Shown: positions 20,884 through 29,616 of the stretch, piece by piece
Layout: each line of letters opens with the position of its first letter
How positions within the stretch are numbered: position 1 is the first letter of the stretch
Assembly: GCF_008033115.1 (NCBI RefSeq)
Contig: NZ_CP041203.1
Location: forward strand, 1,054,001 to 1,118,000
Direction of reading: 5' to 3'
DNA: 64,000 bases
DNA from: Cellulomonas sp. Y8
GTDB taxonomy: Bacteria > Actinomycetota > Actinomycetes > Actinomycetales > Cellulomonadaceae
Notes under the pieces: model-generated
The model's database searches: none
What the model saw: only the letters and a program-made list of their open reading frames with translations
Told to the model about the DNA's origin: nothing
Position numbers and translations under genes: made by a program

Positions 20884-21525
20884 GTGAGCAACCCGTACGC
20901 CCCGCCCTCGTCCGACCGCGCCGCCGCGGACGGCCGCGGGGGTGCCGCGGGCGGCCCCGGGCGCACGGCGGGCGGCGACCCGACGGACCCCGGCGACCCG
21001 ACCGGCCCGGGCCCCGTCGGCCCCACCGGACCCGGCCCCGGCCCGTCCGGCCCCGGCCATCCGCTGCCGCCGCACCCCGCCCCGGGGCCGCACCCGCCGC
21101 GCCCCCACCCGGGCCCGGCCGCCCCGCCGCCGTCGCCCGAGGCGCTCGCCCGCGTCGGGCGGCTCGTGCGGCACTTCGGCGTGTGGCTGCTCGCGGGCGT
21201 CGCGGTCACCCTGCTGCCGCTGCCGTGGCGGTTCGCCTCGATCGTGTTCCTGGTCGGCGCCGTCGTCACCGGCGTCCGCGCGCTGCTCGCCGTGGTCCGC
21301 TCGGGGCTGCGCGGCGGCGTGGGCGCCATGCTGGTCGCCGGGCTGCTGATGACGGGGCTCGTGCTCGTCGGCTCGCTGGGCTCGCTCGCGACCTGGCGGG
21401 TCGACGCCGACCGGCAGGCGTGCCTGCAGGGCGCGCTGACGCGGTCGGCGGAGGCGGCGTGCGAGCGCGCCTACGACGACGCGGTGGGCGACCTGACGAA
21501 CCGCCTGACCGGCGGGCGCGGCTGA
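20884..21525 (+). CDS. Pro/Gly-rich membrane protein of unknown function
   Basis: A 213-residue protein. The first about 90 residues are a Pro/Gly-rich, disordered cytoplasmic segment with PTGPGPVGPTGPGPGP-type repeats. Three hydrophobic helices follow (about 101-115, 119-137 and 144-163), then a short charged C-terminal region with two Cys. GTG 20884 is preferred: GAGAAT seven bases upstream could be a -10, giving a leaderless message. ATG 20875 would add three residues. It sits between purN and the PerM-like gene and converges on the latter with only 7 bases between. No enzymatic motif. Confidence 0.65.
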   Translation: MSNPYAPPSSDRAAADGRGGAAGGPGRTAGGDPTDPGDPTGPGPVGPTGPGPGPSGPGHPLPPHPAPGPHPPRPHPGPAAPPPSPEALARVGRLVRHFGVWLLAGVAVTLLPLPWRFASIVFLVGAVVTGVRALLAVVRSGLRGGVGAMLVAGLLMTGLVLVGSLGSLATWRVDADRQACLQGALTRSAEAACERAYDDAVGDLTNRLTGGRG

Positions 21526-21532
21526 GCCGGGC

Positions 21533-22840
21533 TCAGCCCTTTCGCCCCGACCCCGTCACCCCGGCCCACGCCCGGCGCGCCGCCCGGGCGACCGCCGCGC
21601 GCACGTGCCGGTCGCCCGGCAGCAGCACCACCAGCGCCCCGACGGCGACCCCTGCGGCGACCGCCAGCGCCACGAGCGCCGGCTCCGGGCCCAGCTCCGT
21701 CATCCGCCCCGGACCGATCCCCCCGCGCGCGAGCGCCGCGAGCACCAGCGCGCCGAGCCCGGCGGTCGCGGCGGACACCAGGCCGGCGACCGGGGCGTCG
21801 AGCGCGCGCTCGGTGACCAGCCGGCGGCGCAGCACGAGCGCGGCCGCGGCGCCGGCCAGCAGCGTGACGACCGGGACCGCCACCAGGACGCCGCCCACCA
21901 CGTCCGGCGCGGGCAGCGCGCCCAGCAGCGGCACCGCCGGCAGCGCCCCGGCCTGCACCCCGCCGACGGCGAACGACGTGCCCGTGCCGACCGCGAACCC
22001 CGGTCCCACGAGCCAGGCCAGCGCCCACAGCACGAGGGTCGGCGCGTACGCGAGCTGCGCCACGGCGAGCACGATGCCGCCCACCGCGTCGAGCCGCAGG
22101 CTGCCGACCACCTCCGCCACCGCGCTCCGGCCCGTCAGGACCCACAGGGTCGCGAGCACGGCCGCCAGCAGCACCAGCGTCGCGAGCGCGGTCGTCCCGG
22201 CGGCGACGCCGTGCGCGACGGGCTCGGGCAGCCGCGCGCGCACCGGCTGCACGACGTCCCGGAACCGCGGCGCCTCCGGGCGCCGGAGCAGCCCCGCGCC
22301 GAGCCCGGTCGCCGCGACGACCGCCGCGCCGAGCAGGCCGACCCCGACGTGCAGCAGCGGCACCCCCGTGGCGAGGCCGACCACGAGGACCACCCCGACG
22401 TACGCACCGACGCCGGCCCCGAACGCGGAGCGGGTGGCGTACCCGGACCGGCGCGCGGAGGCGTAGCAGCCGAACACGGCGAGCGCGGTCAGGCCCAGCG
22501 GCACGAGCGTCACGGACGGGGCGTCGGTCAGCGGGACGCCGTGCGCGAGCAGCCACAGCCCGGCGGCCACCTCGACGGCGCGGGTCCACGGGATCCCGGT
22601 CGTCGCCGGCGCCGCCGAGGTGGCGACGTAGGCGGCGATCGCCGGCAGCACGACCACGAGCAGAGACAGCAGCGCCGCCTGCAGGCCGGCCAGCATGCCG
22701 CCGACCCAGCGCGGGGCGCCGTCGAGGTCGCTCACGAAGAACCGCGGCGGGGCGGCGTCGTCGACCACCCGGCGCCGCGGCCGGCCGCCGGGCGCGCCGG
22801 AGCCGCGTCCGTCGGGGCGGGTGCCGGGCGCGTTGCTCAC
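21533..22840 (-). CDS. DUF6350 / PerM-like polytopic membrane protein
   Basis: A 435-residue protein with about nine to ten hydrophobic helices and a basic, disordered N-terminus (RPRRRVV). Size, topology and position next to purN-purH and sucCD match DUF6350 proteins, including mycobacterial PerM, which supports cell division under stress (established for mycobacteria). Conserved-looking features include the FFVSDLDGAPRW segment before the first helix. GTG 22840 was chosen because residues upstream look like non-coding composition and the gene then starts MSNAPG. Its function here is inferred from family and synteny only. Confidence 0.75.
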   Translation of the reverse strand: MSNAPGTRPDGRGSGAPGGRPRRRVVDDAAPPRFFVSDLDGAPRWVGGMLAGLQAALLSLLVVVLPAIAAYVATSAAPATTGIPWTRAVEVAAGLWLLAHGVPLTDAPSVTLVPLGLTALAVFGCYASARRSGYATRSAFGAGVGAYVGVVLVVGLATGVPLLHVGVGLLGAAVVAATGLGAGLLRRPEAPRFRDVVQPVRARLPEPVAHGVAAGTTALATLVLLAAVLATLWVLTGRSAVAEVVGSLRLDAVGGIVLAVAQLAYAPTLVLWALAWLVGPGFAVGTGTSFAVGGVQAGALPAVPLLGALPAPDVVGGVLVAVPVVTLLAGAAAALVLRRRLVTERALDAPVAGLVSAATAGLGALVLAALARGGIGPGRMTELGPEPALVALAVAAGVAVGALVVLLPGDRHVRAAVARAARRAWAGVTGSGRKG

Positions 22841-22952
22841 CGGTCCATGGTCCCCGCCGGACGGCGCCGGGCGGCCGAACCGGCCCGGCGCGCCGCGGGG
22901 TGGCGTGCCCCACGCCGCGGCGCGCCGGCGGGCGGGACGGTCCGGGGACGCC

Positions 22953-22990
22953 GACGGGCGCCGCACCCCGGGGGGGGTACGGCGCCCGTC
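22953..22990 (-). terminator. terminator of the sucCD operon
   Basis: A 10-bp outer stem (GACGGGCGCC with its complement at 22981-22990) encloses a C-run facing a G-run, 14 bases after the sucD stop on the minus strand. The stem is very GC-rich and lacks a T-run. Confidence 0.55.
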
Positions 22991-23003
22991 GTGCGTGCGT
23001 AGG

Positions 23004-23900
23004 TCAGCTGAGCAGCGCGCGCGCCAGCTCGGCCGTCTCGGTCGGCGTCGTGCCGACCTTCACCCCGGCGGCCTCGAGGGCCTCCTTCTTGGCCTGCGCG
23101 GTGCCGGCCGAGCCGGACACGATCGCGCCGGCGTGGCCCATCGTCTTGCCCTCGGGGGCGGTGAAGCCCGCGACGTAGCCGACGACCGGCTTGGTCACGT
23201 GCTCGGTGATGTACGCCGCGGCCCGCTCCTCGGCGTCGCCGCCGATCTCGCCGATCATCACGATGAGGTCGGTCTCGGGGTCGGCCTCGAACGCGGCGAG
23301 CGCGTCGATGTGCGTCGTGCCGATGATCGGGTCGCCGCCGATGCCGACGGCCGTCGAGAACCCGAGGTCCCGGAGCTCGTACATCATCTGGTAGGTCAGC
23401 GTGCCGGACTTCGACACCAGGCCGATCCGGCCGGGGCCGGTGATGTCCGACGGGATGATGCCGACGTTCGACTTCCCGGGGCTGATGAGACCCGGGCAGT
23501 TGGGGCCGAGCAGCCGGACACCCTTGGCCTGGGCGTAGGCGAAGAACTCGGCCGTGTCGGCGACCGGGACGCCCTCGGTGATGATCACGATCAGCGGCAC
23601 GCCGGCGTCGACGGCCTCGATGACGGCGGCCTTGGTGAAGGCCGGCGGCACGAAGATGACCGACACGTCGGCCTTGGTCGCCTCGACGGCCTGGGCCACC
23701 GAGCCGAACACCGGGATCGCCACGGTCAGGCCGGAGCCGTCGCCGCGGGGGAACTCGACGCTGGTGCCCGCCTTGCGCGGGTTCACGCCGCCGACGACGG
23801 TGGTGCCCGACGCCAGCATGCGGGTGGTGTGCTTGCTGCCTTCGGACCCGGTCATGCCCTGCACGATGACCTTGGAGTCCGCGGTCAGGAAGATCGCCAT
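23004..23900 (-). CDS. sucD: succinyl-CoA synthetase alpha subunit
   Basis: A 298-residue TCA-cycle enzyme subunit that binds CoA and carries the phospho-histidine. The Rossmann CoA-binding domain starts at [24 protein letters not shown] and [23 protein letters not shown] are typical of the alpha subunit, and the active His is in [12 protein letters not shown] 23900 gives the usual short N-terminus; the ribosome site is weak (GAGAGA). It follows sucC by 38 bases on the same strand, forming the standard sucCD operon. Confidence 0.97.
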   Translation of the reverse strand: MAIFLTADSKVIVQGMTGSEGSKHTTRMLASGTTVVGGVNPRKAGTSVEFPRGDGSGLTVAIPVFGSVAQAVEATKADVSVIFVPPAFTKAAVIEAVDAGVPLIVIITEGVPVADTAEFFAYAQAKGVRLLGPNCPGLISPGKSNVGIIPSDITGPGRIGLVSKSGTLTYQMMYELRDLGFSTAVGIGGDPIIGTTHIDALAAFEADPETDLIVMIGEIGGDAEERAAAYITEHVTKPVVGYVAGFTAPEGKTMGHAGAIVSGSAGTAQAKKEALEAAGVKVGTTPTETAELARALLS

Positions 23901-23938
23901 GGTGGGTTGTCTCTCGTCTCTCGCGTCGCTGCGGTCGG

Positions 23939-25123
23939 TCAGGCGGTGGCGGCCAGGCGGGCGGCCTCGGCGGCGCCCCCGTCCATGGTCTCGGCCAGCG
24001 TGACGAGCGGGTGGGCCGCGTCCCGGATGATCCGGCGGCCCTCGAGCACGTTGTTGCCGTCCAGGCGCACGACCAGCGGCTTCGTGGCCTCGTCGCCCAG
24101 GATGCCGAGCGCCGCGACGATGCCGTTGGCGACCGCGTCGCACGCCGTGATGCCGCCGAACACGTTGACGAACACCGACTTGACCTGCGGGTCGGACAGG
24201 ATGATGTCGAGCCCCGCGGCCATCACCTCGGCCGAGGCGCCGCCGCCGATGTCGAGGAAGTTCGCCGGCTTCACGCCGCCGTGCTGCTGCCCGGCGTACG
24301 CGACGACGTCGAGGGTGCTCATGACGAGCCCCGCGCCGTTGCCGATCACGCCGACCTCGCCGTCGAGCTTGACGTAGTTGAGGCCCTTCTCCTTGGCCTT
24401 TCCCTCCAGCGGGTCCGCCGCGGCCGCGTCCTCGAGGGACGCGTGGTCCTCGTGCCGGAAGTCGGCGTTGCCGTCCAGCGTCACCTTGCCGTCGAGCGCG
24501 ACGACGTCGCCGGCCTCGGTCAGCACGAGCGGGTTCACCTCGACGAGCGTGGCGTCCTCCTCGCGGTAGACGTCCCACAGCGTCGTCAGCACCGCGGCGA
24601 CCTTCGGGCCCACCTCGGCGTCGAAGCCCGCGGCGGCGACGATCTCGTCGGCCTTCGCCTGGTCGATGCCGACCCGCGGGTCGACCGGGACCTTCGCCAG
24701 CGCCTCGGGGCGCTCGACCGCGAGCTGCTCGATCTCCATGCCGCCCTCGACGCTCGCCATCGCGAGGTACTGCCGCTCGGCGCGGTCGAGGAGGAGGGAG
24801 AAGTAGTACTCCTTCGCGATGCTCGCGCCGGCGGCGATCATCACGCGGTGGACGGTGTGGCCCTTGATGTCCATGCCGAGGATCTCGCCGGCGCGCTGCT
24901 CGGCCTCCTCCGCGGAGCGGGCGATCTTGACGCCGCCGGCCTTGCCGCGGCCACCGGTCTTCACCTGCGCCTTGACGACCACCACGCCGGTCGCGCCGTC
25001 GGCGCCCAGCAGGGTCTCGGCCGCCGCACGCGCCTCGGAGGGCGTCGTCGCGACGATCCCTCCCAGGACGGGTACCCCGTGCCGCTCGAAGATGTCACGT
25101 GCCTGGTACTCGAACAGGTCCAC
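23939..25123 (-). CDS. sucC: succinyl-CoA synthetase beta subunit (ADP-forming)
   Basis: A 394-residue ATP-grasp subunit that binds nucleotide and succinate. It begins [18 protein letters not shown], the normal N-terminus, which supports GTG 25123 with GGGAAGG about ten bases upstream. [18 protein letters not shown] is the ATP-grasp nucleotide loop, and [17 protein letters not shown] and NIFGGI-like [11 protein letters not shown] mark the CoA ligase domain. Together with SucD it makes succinate and ATP from succinyl-CoA. Upstream lie a CRP-like box and a separate inverted repeat. Conserved neighbour of pcrA and perM in actinobacteria. Confidence 0.97.
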   Translation of the reverse strand: MDLFEYQARDIFERHGVPVLGGIVATTPSEARAAAETLLGADGATGVVVVKAQVKTGGRGKAGGVKIARSAEEAEQRAGEILGMDIKGHTVHRVMIAAGASIAKEYYFSLLLDRAERQYLAMASVEGGMEIEQLAVERPEALAKVPVDPRVGIDQAKADEIVAAAGFDAEVGPKVAAVLTTLWDVYREEDATLVEVNPLVLTEAGDVVALDGKVTLDGNADFRHEDHASLEDAAAADPLEGKAKEKGLNYVKLDGEVGVIGNGAGLVMSTLDVVAYAGQQHGGVKPANFLDIGGGASAEVMAAGLDIILSDPQVKSVFVNVFGGITACDAVANGIVAALGILGDEATKPLVVRLDGNNVLEGRRIIRDAAHPLVTLAETMDGGAAEAARLAATA

Positions 25124-25187
25124 CTGCTGCGGTCCTTCCCTCGCCCTGCGGTCCCGTGGGTGGGATCTGGCTGCTCTGCCGCGGACG

Positions 25188-25244
25188 ATCGTAGCCCGGG
25201 GCCCCGGGTTTATCTCCACGTCGAGATATGTGACCCAGGTCGCA
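25188..25244 (-). promoter_or_regulatory. sucC promoter region with CRP/GlxR-like box and inverted repeat
   Basis: Minus-strand TACGAT (25193-25188) is a likely -10. Centred near -38 is TATCTC-N6-GAGATA (25211-25228), a perfect inverted repeat. Near -55 is TGTGA-N6-TCGCA (25229-25244), one mismatch from the CRP/GlxR consensus TGTGA-N6-TCACA. GlxR-type control of TCA genes is known in related actinobacteria; here it is inferred from the motif alone. Confidence 0.5.
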
Positions 25245-25252
25245 CGGTTTTC

Positions 25253-25297
25253 GTCAACGTGCCTTGACACGCTGACCGCGCGTCAAGCAGAGTTGAC
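25253..25297. promoter_or_regulatory. two GTCAA-N6-TTGAC operators at the HTH/Clp-N promoter
   Basis: Two inverted repeats of identical architecture, GTCAA-N6-TTGAC, lie at 25253-25268 and 25282-25297, 29 bases apart centre to centre. The first includes TTGACA, the likely -35; a -10-like CAGAGT is at 25288-25293. The second ends two bases before ATG 25300, so the transcript is probably leaderless. This fits autorepression by the small HTH protein that follows. Confidence 0.65.
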
Positions 25298-25299
25298 AC

Positions 25300-25533
25300 A
25301 TGACCGGCACCGACCCCACCACCGACTCCGCCGACGGCGCGCTCGCCGCGGCGACGGCCGACGACCCCGCCACCGGGCTGCGCGCCGTGCGCTCCCTGCG
25401 GGTGCTCGCCGACCGCCTGGAGACCCTGCAGGTCGTCCGGGCCCGCGAGCTCGGCTGGTCCTGGCAGGACATCGCGGACGCCCTCGGCGTGAGCCGGCAG
25501 GCCGTCCACCAGAAGCACCACCGGAAGGCCTGA
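25300..25533 (+). CDS. small HTH regulator paired with a Clp-N protein
   Basis: A 77-residue protein. An acidic/Ala-rich N-terminus (1-27) leads to a compact helical domain ending in a helix-turn-helix, SWQDIADALGVSRQAVHQKH. The basic last residues (HHRKA) would contact DNA. The start directly follows a promoter-like element, suggesting a leaderless message. Tiny HTH proteins of this kind lie next to stand-alone Clp N-domain proteins in many actinobacteria; I know no published function for the pair. It probably binds the GTCAA-N6-TTGAC sites in its own promoter. Confidence 0.8.
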   Translation: MTGTDPTTDSADGALAAATADDPATGLRAVRSLRVLADRLETLQVVRARELGWSWQDIADALGVSRQAVHQKHHRKA

Positions 25534-25592
25534 GGGCCGCCGGCGCGGCCGGGCCGCCCGGCGCGTCCCGCCACCCCCGAGAGGAGACGACG

Positions 25593-26156
25593 ATGTTCGA
25601 GAGGTTCACCGCCGGCGCCCGCGCCGCGGTCGTGCAGTCACAGGAGATCGCCCGCGACCTGGGCGACGCCCGCATCTCCCCCGCGCACCTCGTGGTCGCG
25701 GTCGCGTCCGTCCCCGATCCGGCGGCCGAGGCGCTCGCCGCGCAGGGCGCCGACCGGGCCGCGCTGCTCGACGCGTTCGACGGCGACGGGCTCGACGCCT
25801 CGGCGCTGGCGGCGCTGGGGATCGACCTGGACGCCGTGCGCCGGCGCGCGGACACGGTGTTCGGGGCGGGCGCGCTGGACCGGGCCGACCGGGCGCGCCG
25901 GCCGGCGTCGGGCGGGCGGCGCGGCATCGCGGCCGGGCACGTGCCGTTCACCCGGGACGCCAAGAAGACGCTCGAGGTCGCGCTGCGCGAGGCGATCCGG
26001 CTCGGGCACAAGCGGATCGAGGCCGGGCACGTGCTGCTCGCGGTCGTCCGGCTGTCCGACACCGACGGGTACGCGCTGCTCCGCCGCGCGGGCGTCGACC
26101 CGGCGGCCCTGGCGGCGGACGTGACGGCCCGCCTGGCCGCCGCCGCGGCGGCCTGA
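25593..26156 (+). CDS. stand-alone Clp N-terminal-domain protein
   Basis: A 187-residue protein beginning MFERFTAGARAAVVQSQEIAR, as in the ClpC/ClpA N domain that binds substrates and adaptors. A second Clp-N repeat starts near PFTRDAKKTLEVALREA and includes LGHKRIEAGHVLLAV. No AAA+ Walker motif follows, so it has no ATPase of its own. It may act as adaptor, decoy or competitor for Clp proteases (inference). ATG 25593 has GAGGAG six bases upstream. It follows the HTH gene by 59 bases, so the two are probably one operon. Confidence 0.85.
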   Translation: MFERFTAGARAAVVQSQEIARDLGDARISPAHLVVAVASVPDPAAEALAAQGADRAALLDAFDGDGLDASALAALGIDLDAVRRRADTVFGAGALDRADRARRPASGGRRGIAAGHVPFTRDAKKTLEVALREAIRLGHKRIEAGHVLLAVVRLSDTDGYALLRRAGVDPAALAADVTARLAAAAAA

Positions 26157-26172
26157 CGTACGACACCCGGCC

Positions 26173-26226
26173 CACGGTGTCCGGCCCCGCCCACGACGAT
26201 CGTCGTGGGCCAGGCCGGACGCCGTA
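26173..26226. terminator. 54-base near-perfect palindrome between convergent genes
   Basis: A perfect 20-bp palindrome at 26190-26209 (half-site CCCACGACGA) is nested in a 14-bp outer stem (26173-26186/26213-26226) with two mismatches that could wobble. The Clp-N gene ends at 26156 and the minus-strand gene ends at 26252, so a bidirectional terminator is the natural reading. There is no T-run. Confidence 0.65.
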
Positions 26227-26251
26227 GGCGGCGCCCTGGGAGCGCCGCGGG

Positions 26252-26917
26252 TCAGGCGGTCGGGACCGGGTAGCCCTCGGAGGGCTGGACGACCACGAAC
26301 CCCGGGCCGTGGAACGCGTACTGGAACGCCTCCCCCGTGCCGCCCCGCAGCAGCGAGCTGACGTTCATGCTCGACACCACGCCGGGCGTGAGGTTCGCCG
26401 ACCAGCACACCGCCGCGTTCGGGTCGACGAACGTCGGCTGCTGCGAGCAGTCGAGGATCATCGGCTGGCCGTGCGAGGTCAGCGCGACGGTGCCGTGCCC
26501 CTGGATCAGGGTGTTCCAGAACCCACCGGTCATCATCCCGGCGCCCTTGGTGCGGTGCATGTCCCACTGCAGCGCGGCGTCGAACGCGAGCAGCGAGGAG
26601 CCGCCGACGCTGATCGCGTCACCCTCGAGCTGGAGCAGGAACACGTGCTCGGCGGCGCGCGCGAAGAACACCTCGCCGGGGCCCGAGACCCGCATGAGCG
26701 GCTGGTCGTCGGCGCTCATCGCGCGCTTGACGAACCGGGCGAGCGAGCCGGACGACTCGTGGTGGAACTGCACCTGGCCCTGGTGGGCGACCATCGCGCC
26801 CTTCGCCGCGAGGACGTCGGGGCCGAGCGTGACCTTGAGCATCTTGGTGCTCTGCAGGACGAACCGCTCGGCGGTCTGCACCTCGGCGTTGGCCTGGTCG
26901 AAGATCGGGCTGCGCAT
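26252..26917 (-). CDS. AIM24-family protein
   Basis: A 221-residue, all-beta protein of the AIM24 (TIGR00266-like) family. Recognisable are LKVTLGPDVLAAKGAMVAHQG, the Gly-rich GPGEVFFARAAEHVFLLQL and the GGTGEAFQYAFHGPGFVVVQPSE end. Family members have no established enzymatic activity. ATG 26917 was chosen because the frame upstream gives an unlikely Ala/Pro leader, and MRSPIFDQ is a sensible N-terminus. It is 85 bases downstream of pcrA on the same strand, so it could be read with pcrA. No signal peptide or membrane helix seen. Confidence 0.8.
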   Translation of the reverse strand: MRSPIFDQANAEVQTAERFVLQSTKMLKVTLGPDVLAAKGAMVAHQGQVQFHHESSGSLARFVKRAMSADDQPLMRVSGPGEVFFARAAEHVFLLQLEGDAISVGGSSLLAFDAALQWDMHRTKGAGMMTGGFWNTLIQGHGTVALTSHGQPMILDCSQQPTFVDPNAAVCWSANLTPGVVSSMNVSSLLRGGTGEAFQYAFHGPGFVVVQPSEGYPVPTA

Positions 26918-27002
26918 GCGCCGATCATGCCCGAGATGCGCAGGTGGTGGCGTCGCGGCCGCCGCGCGGACGGCGGGGATCACCCGTCCGCCCGCGCGTC
27001 GG

Positions 27003-29573
27003 TCAGAGCTTGGTGACCGGCGAGTACCGCAGCAGCAGCCGCTTGGTGCCCTCGGTGCCGAAGTCGACCTTGGCCACCGCGTTCGGCCCGCCGCCCTCGA
27101 CGGCGACGACCGTGCCGAGCCCGTACGCGTCGTGCGTGACCTTGTCCCCGACGGTCAGCGTCGGGATGGCCGCGTCCGGGCGCGGGGTGGCCGAGCCGAA
27201 CGTCGCGCCGCCCGACCCGGGGGCCTTGCGGGGCGGCTCGCCCGCGCGGGACGCCGCGGAGCTCTTCTTCCAGCTCTGCGTGGACCCGGACCCCGACGAC
27301 GACCGCTCGCCGTAGCCGCCGCCCGAGGCGTACCCCGAGCGTCCGCCCAGGAACCCGCCCGGCCCGCGCAGCCGGTCGTTGGACGACTCGCGCCGCCGCC
27401 AGTCGATGAGGTCCTCGGGCAGGTCGTCGAGGAAACGGCTGGGCGGGAACTCGTTCGGCACGCCCCACGCGGTCCGGACCGCCGCGCGCGAGATGTAGAG
27501 CCGCTGCCGCGCGCGGGTCAGGCCCACGTAGGCCAGCCGGCGCTCCTCGGCGAGCTGGTCGGTGTCGGCGAGCGACCGCATGTGCGGGAACGTGCCGTCC
27601 TCCATGCCGGTGAGGAACACGACCGGGAACTCCAGGCCCTTGGCCGTGTGCAGGGTCATCAGCGTGATGACGCCCTGGTCCGGCTTCGGCTCGCCCCCCT
27701 CGTCGTCGCCGCCGTCGTCGGACGGGATCTGGTCGGAGTCGGCGACCAGCGACACCCGCTCGAGGAAGTCGGCGAGGTCACCCTCGGGGTCGGACTGCTC
27801 GAACTCGGAGGCCACGGCGTGCAGCTCGGCGAGGTTCTCGACCCGGGTCTGGTCCTGCGGGTCCTCGCTCGCGCGCAGCTCCGCCAGGTAGCCGCTGCGG
27901 TCGAGCACGACCGACAGGATCTCGGCCGGGCCGGCCCCCGACTCGGTGAGCGCCCGCAGGTCGGCCATCATCTCGGCGAACGCGCGCAGCCCGGTGATCG
28001 CGCGCGTGCCGAGCCCGGGCACCTCCTCCAGGCGCTCCAGCGCGGTGCCGAACGACACGCGCTCGCGCTCGGCGTAGCCCGCGACCATCGCCTCGGACCG
28101 GTCGCCCAGCCCGCGCTTGGGCACGTTGAGGATGCGGCGCAGGTTGACGTCGTCGTCCGGGTTGGCGATCGCGCGCAGGTACGCCACGGCGTCCTTGATC
28201 TCGCGCCGCTCGTAGAACCGGGTGCCGCCGACGACCTTGTACGGCAGGCCGACGCGGATCAGCACCTCCTCCAGCGCGCGGGACTGCGCGTTGGCCCGGT
28301 AGAAGATCGCGACGTCGCCGGGGCGGACGCCGTCGGAGTCGCCGAGGCGGTCGATCTCCTCCGCGACGAACCGCGCCTCCTCGTGCTCGTTGTCGGCGAC
28401 GTAGGCGACGATCTTCGGCCCGGAGCCGGAGTCCGTCCACAGCCGCTTGGGCTTGCGGCCGGGGTTCTTGCTGATCACCGCGTTGGCGGCGGACAGGATG
28501 GTCTGCGTCGACCGGTAGTTCTGCTCGAGCAGGATGGTCGTGGCGTCCGGGTAGTCGGCCTCGAACTCCATGATGTTGCGGATGCTGGCGCCGCGGAACG
28601 CGTAGATCGACTGGTCGGCGTCGCCGACGACCGTCAGCTCGCCGCGCGGGACCGCGGCGTCGGCGCCGGGGTCGGCCGCGCCGACGCCCGCGAGCTCGCG
28701 CACGAGCACGTACTGGGCGTGGTTGGTGTCCTGGTACTCGTCGACCAGCACGTGCCGGAACCGGCGGCGGTAGTGCTCCGCGACGGCCGGGAACGCCTGC
28801 AGCAGGTTGACCGTCGTCATGATGAGGTCGTCGAAGTCGAGGGCGTTCGCCTGGCGCAGCCGCTGCTGGTAGCGGGTGTAGACCTGCGCGAGCGCCTGGT
28901 CGAAGTCGTTGGACCCGCCCGCGGTGGCCGCGAACGCGTCGGGGTCGACCAGCTCGTCCTTGAGGTTGGAGATCTTGGACTGCAGCGCCTTGGGCGGGTA
29001 CTTCTTCGGGTCCAGGTCGAGCTCGCGCGCGACGAGGCTCAGCAGCCGCTGCGAGTCCGCGGAGTCGTAGATCGAGAACGACTGCCGCAGGCCGAGCGTG
29101 GTGGCCTCGCGGCGCAGGATCCGCACGCACGCCGAGTGGAACGTGGAGACCCACATCATCCGGGCGGACGGGCCGACCAGGGACGCCACGCGCTCGCGCA
29201 TCTCGGCGGCGGCCTTGTTGGTGAAGGTGATCGCGAGGATCTCCCCGGCCCGCGCCTGGCGGGTCGCCAGCAGGTGCGCGATGCGGTGCGTGAGCACCCG
29301 GGTCTTGCCCGAACCGGCGCCCGCGACGATGAGCAGCGGGCCGCCGTGGTGCAGCACGGCGGCGCGCTGCTGCGGGTTCAGGCCGACCAGCAGCGCGTCC
29401 GCGTCGATCGACGGTGCGCGGCCGCGGTCGCGCGGCGCGTCGCCGTCCCGGGGCGCGTCGGCGCCCGAACCGTCGCCGGGCAGGTCACCGCGCGGCGGCA
29501 CGGCGGCCGGCAGGCGACCGAGGTCGGAGAGGGCGAGTCCGGGCAGCGGCAGGTTCTCGAAGAGCGACGTCAT
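27003..29573 (-). CDS. pcrA: ATP-dependent DNA helicase PcrA/UvrD
   Basis: An 856-residue superfamily 1A 3'-5' helicase for nucleotide excision repair and clearing of replication obstacles. Motifs in order: GLNPQQRAAV (Q motif), AGAGSGKTRVL (Walker A), TFTNKAAAEMRER (Ia), DEYQDTN (Walker B), VVGDADQSIYAFRGA (III), LEQNYRST (IV), TLHTAKGLEFPVVFLTGMEDG (V, cited in part) and VGLTRAR (VI). A Ser/Gly-rich linker (about 725-765) leads to a C-terminal Tudor-like domain with VGDKVTHDAYGLGTVVAVEG, which in UvrD/PcrA binds RNA polymerase. ATG 29573 begins TSLFENLPLPG. Part of the conserved pcrA-sucCD-perM-pur neighbourhood. Confidence 0.95.
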   Translation of the reverse strand: MTSLFENLPLPGLALSDLGRLPAAVPPRGDLPGDGSGADAPRDGDAPRDRGRAPSIDADALLVGLNPQQRAAVLHHGGPLLIVAGAGSGKTRVLTHRIAHLLATRQARAGEILAITFTNKAAAEMRERVASLVGPSARMMWVSTFHSACVRILRREATTLGLRQSFSIYDSADSQRLLSLVARELDLDPKKYPPKALQSKISNLKDELVDPDAFAATAGGSNDFDQALAQVYTRYQQRLRQANALDFDDLIMTTVNLLQAFPAVAEHYRRRFRHVLVDEYQDTNHAQYVLVRELAGVGAADPGADAAVPRGELTVVGDADQSIYAFRGASIRNIMEFEADYPDATTILLEQNYRSTQTILSAANAVISKNPGRKPKRLWTDSGSGPKIVAYVADNEHEEARFVAEEIDRLGDSDGVRPGDVAIFYRANAQSRALEEVLIRVGLPYKVVGGTRFYERREIKDAVAYLRAIANPDDDVNLRRILNVPKRGLGDRSEAMVAGYAERERVSFGTALERLEEVPGLGTRAITGLRAFAEMMADLRALTESGAGPAEILSVVLDRSGYLAELRASEDPQDQTRVENLAELHAVASEFEQSDPEGDLADFLERVSLVADSDQIPSDDGGDDEGGEPKPDQGVITLMTLHTAKGLEFPVVFLTGMEDGTFPHMRSLADTDQLAEERRLAYVGLTRARQRLYISRAAVRTAWGVPNEFPPSRFLDDLPEDLIDWRRRESSNDRLRGPGGFLGGRSGYASGGGYGERSSSGSGSTQSWKKSSAASRAGEPPRKAPGSGGATFGSATPRPDAAIPTLTVGDKVTHDAYGLGTVVAVEGGGPNAVAKVDFGTEGTKRLLLRYSPVTKL

Positions 29574-29616
29574 GGCAGGGCCAAGCCTAGGCGCCCCCAC
29601 CGACACCCGCGGCGTC

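Noticed and set aside
26190..26209. Integrase attachment site or replication origin at the 20-bp palindrome
   Set aside because: No integrase, tRNA, dnaA or DnaA boxes nearby; position between convergent genes favours termination.
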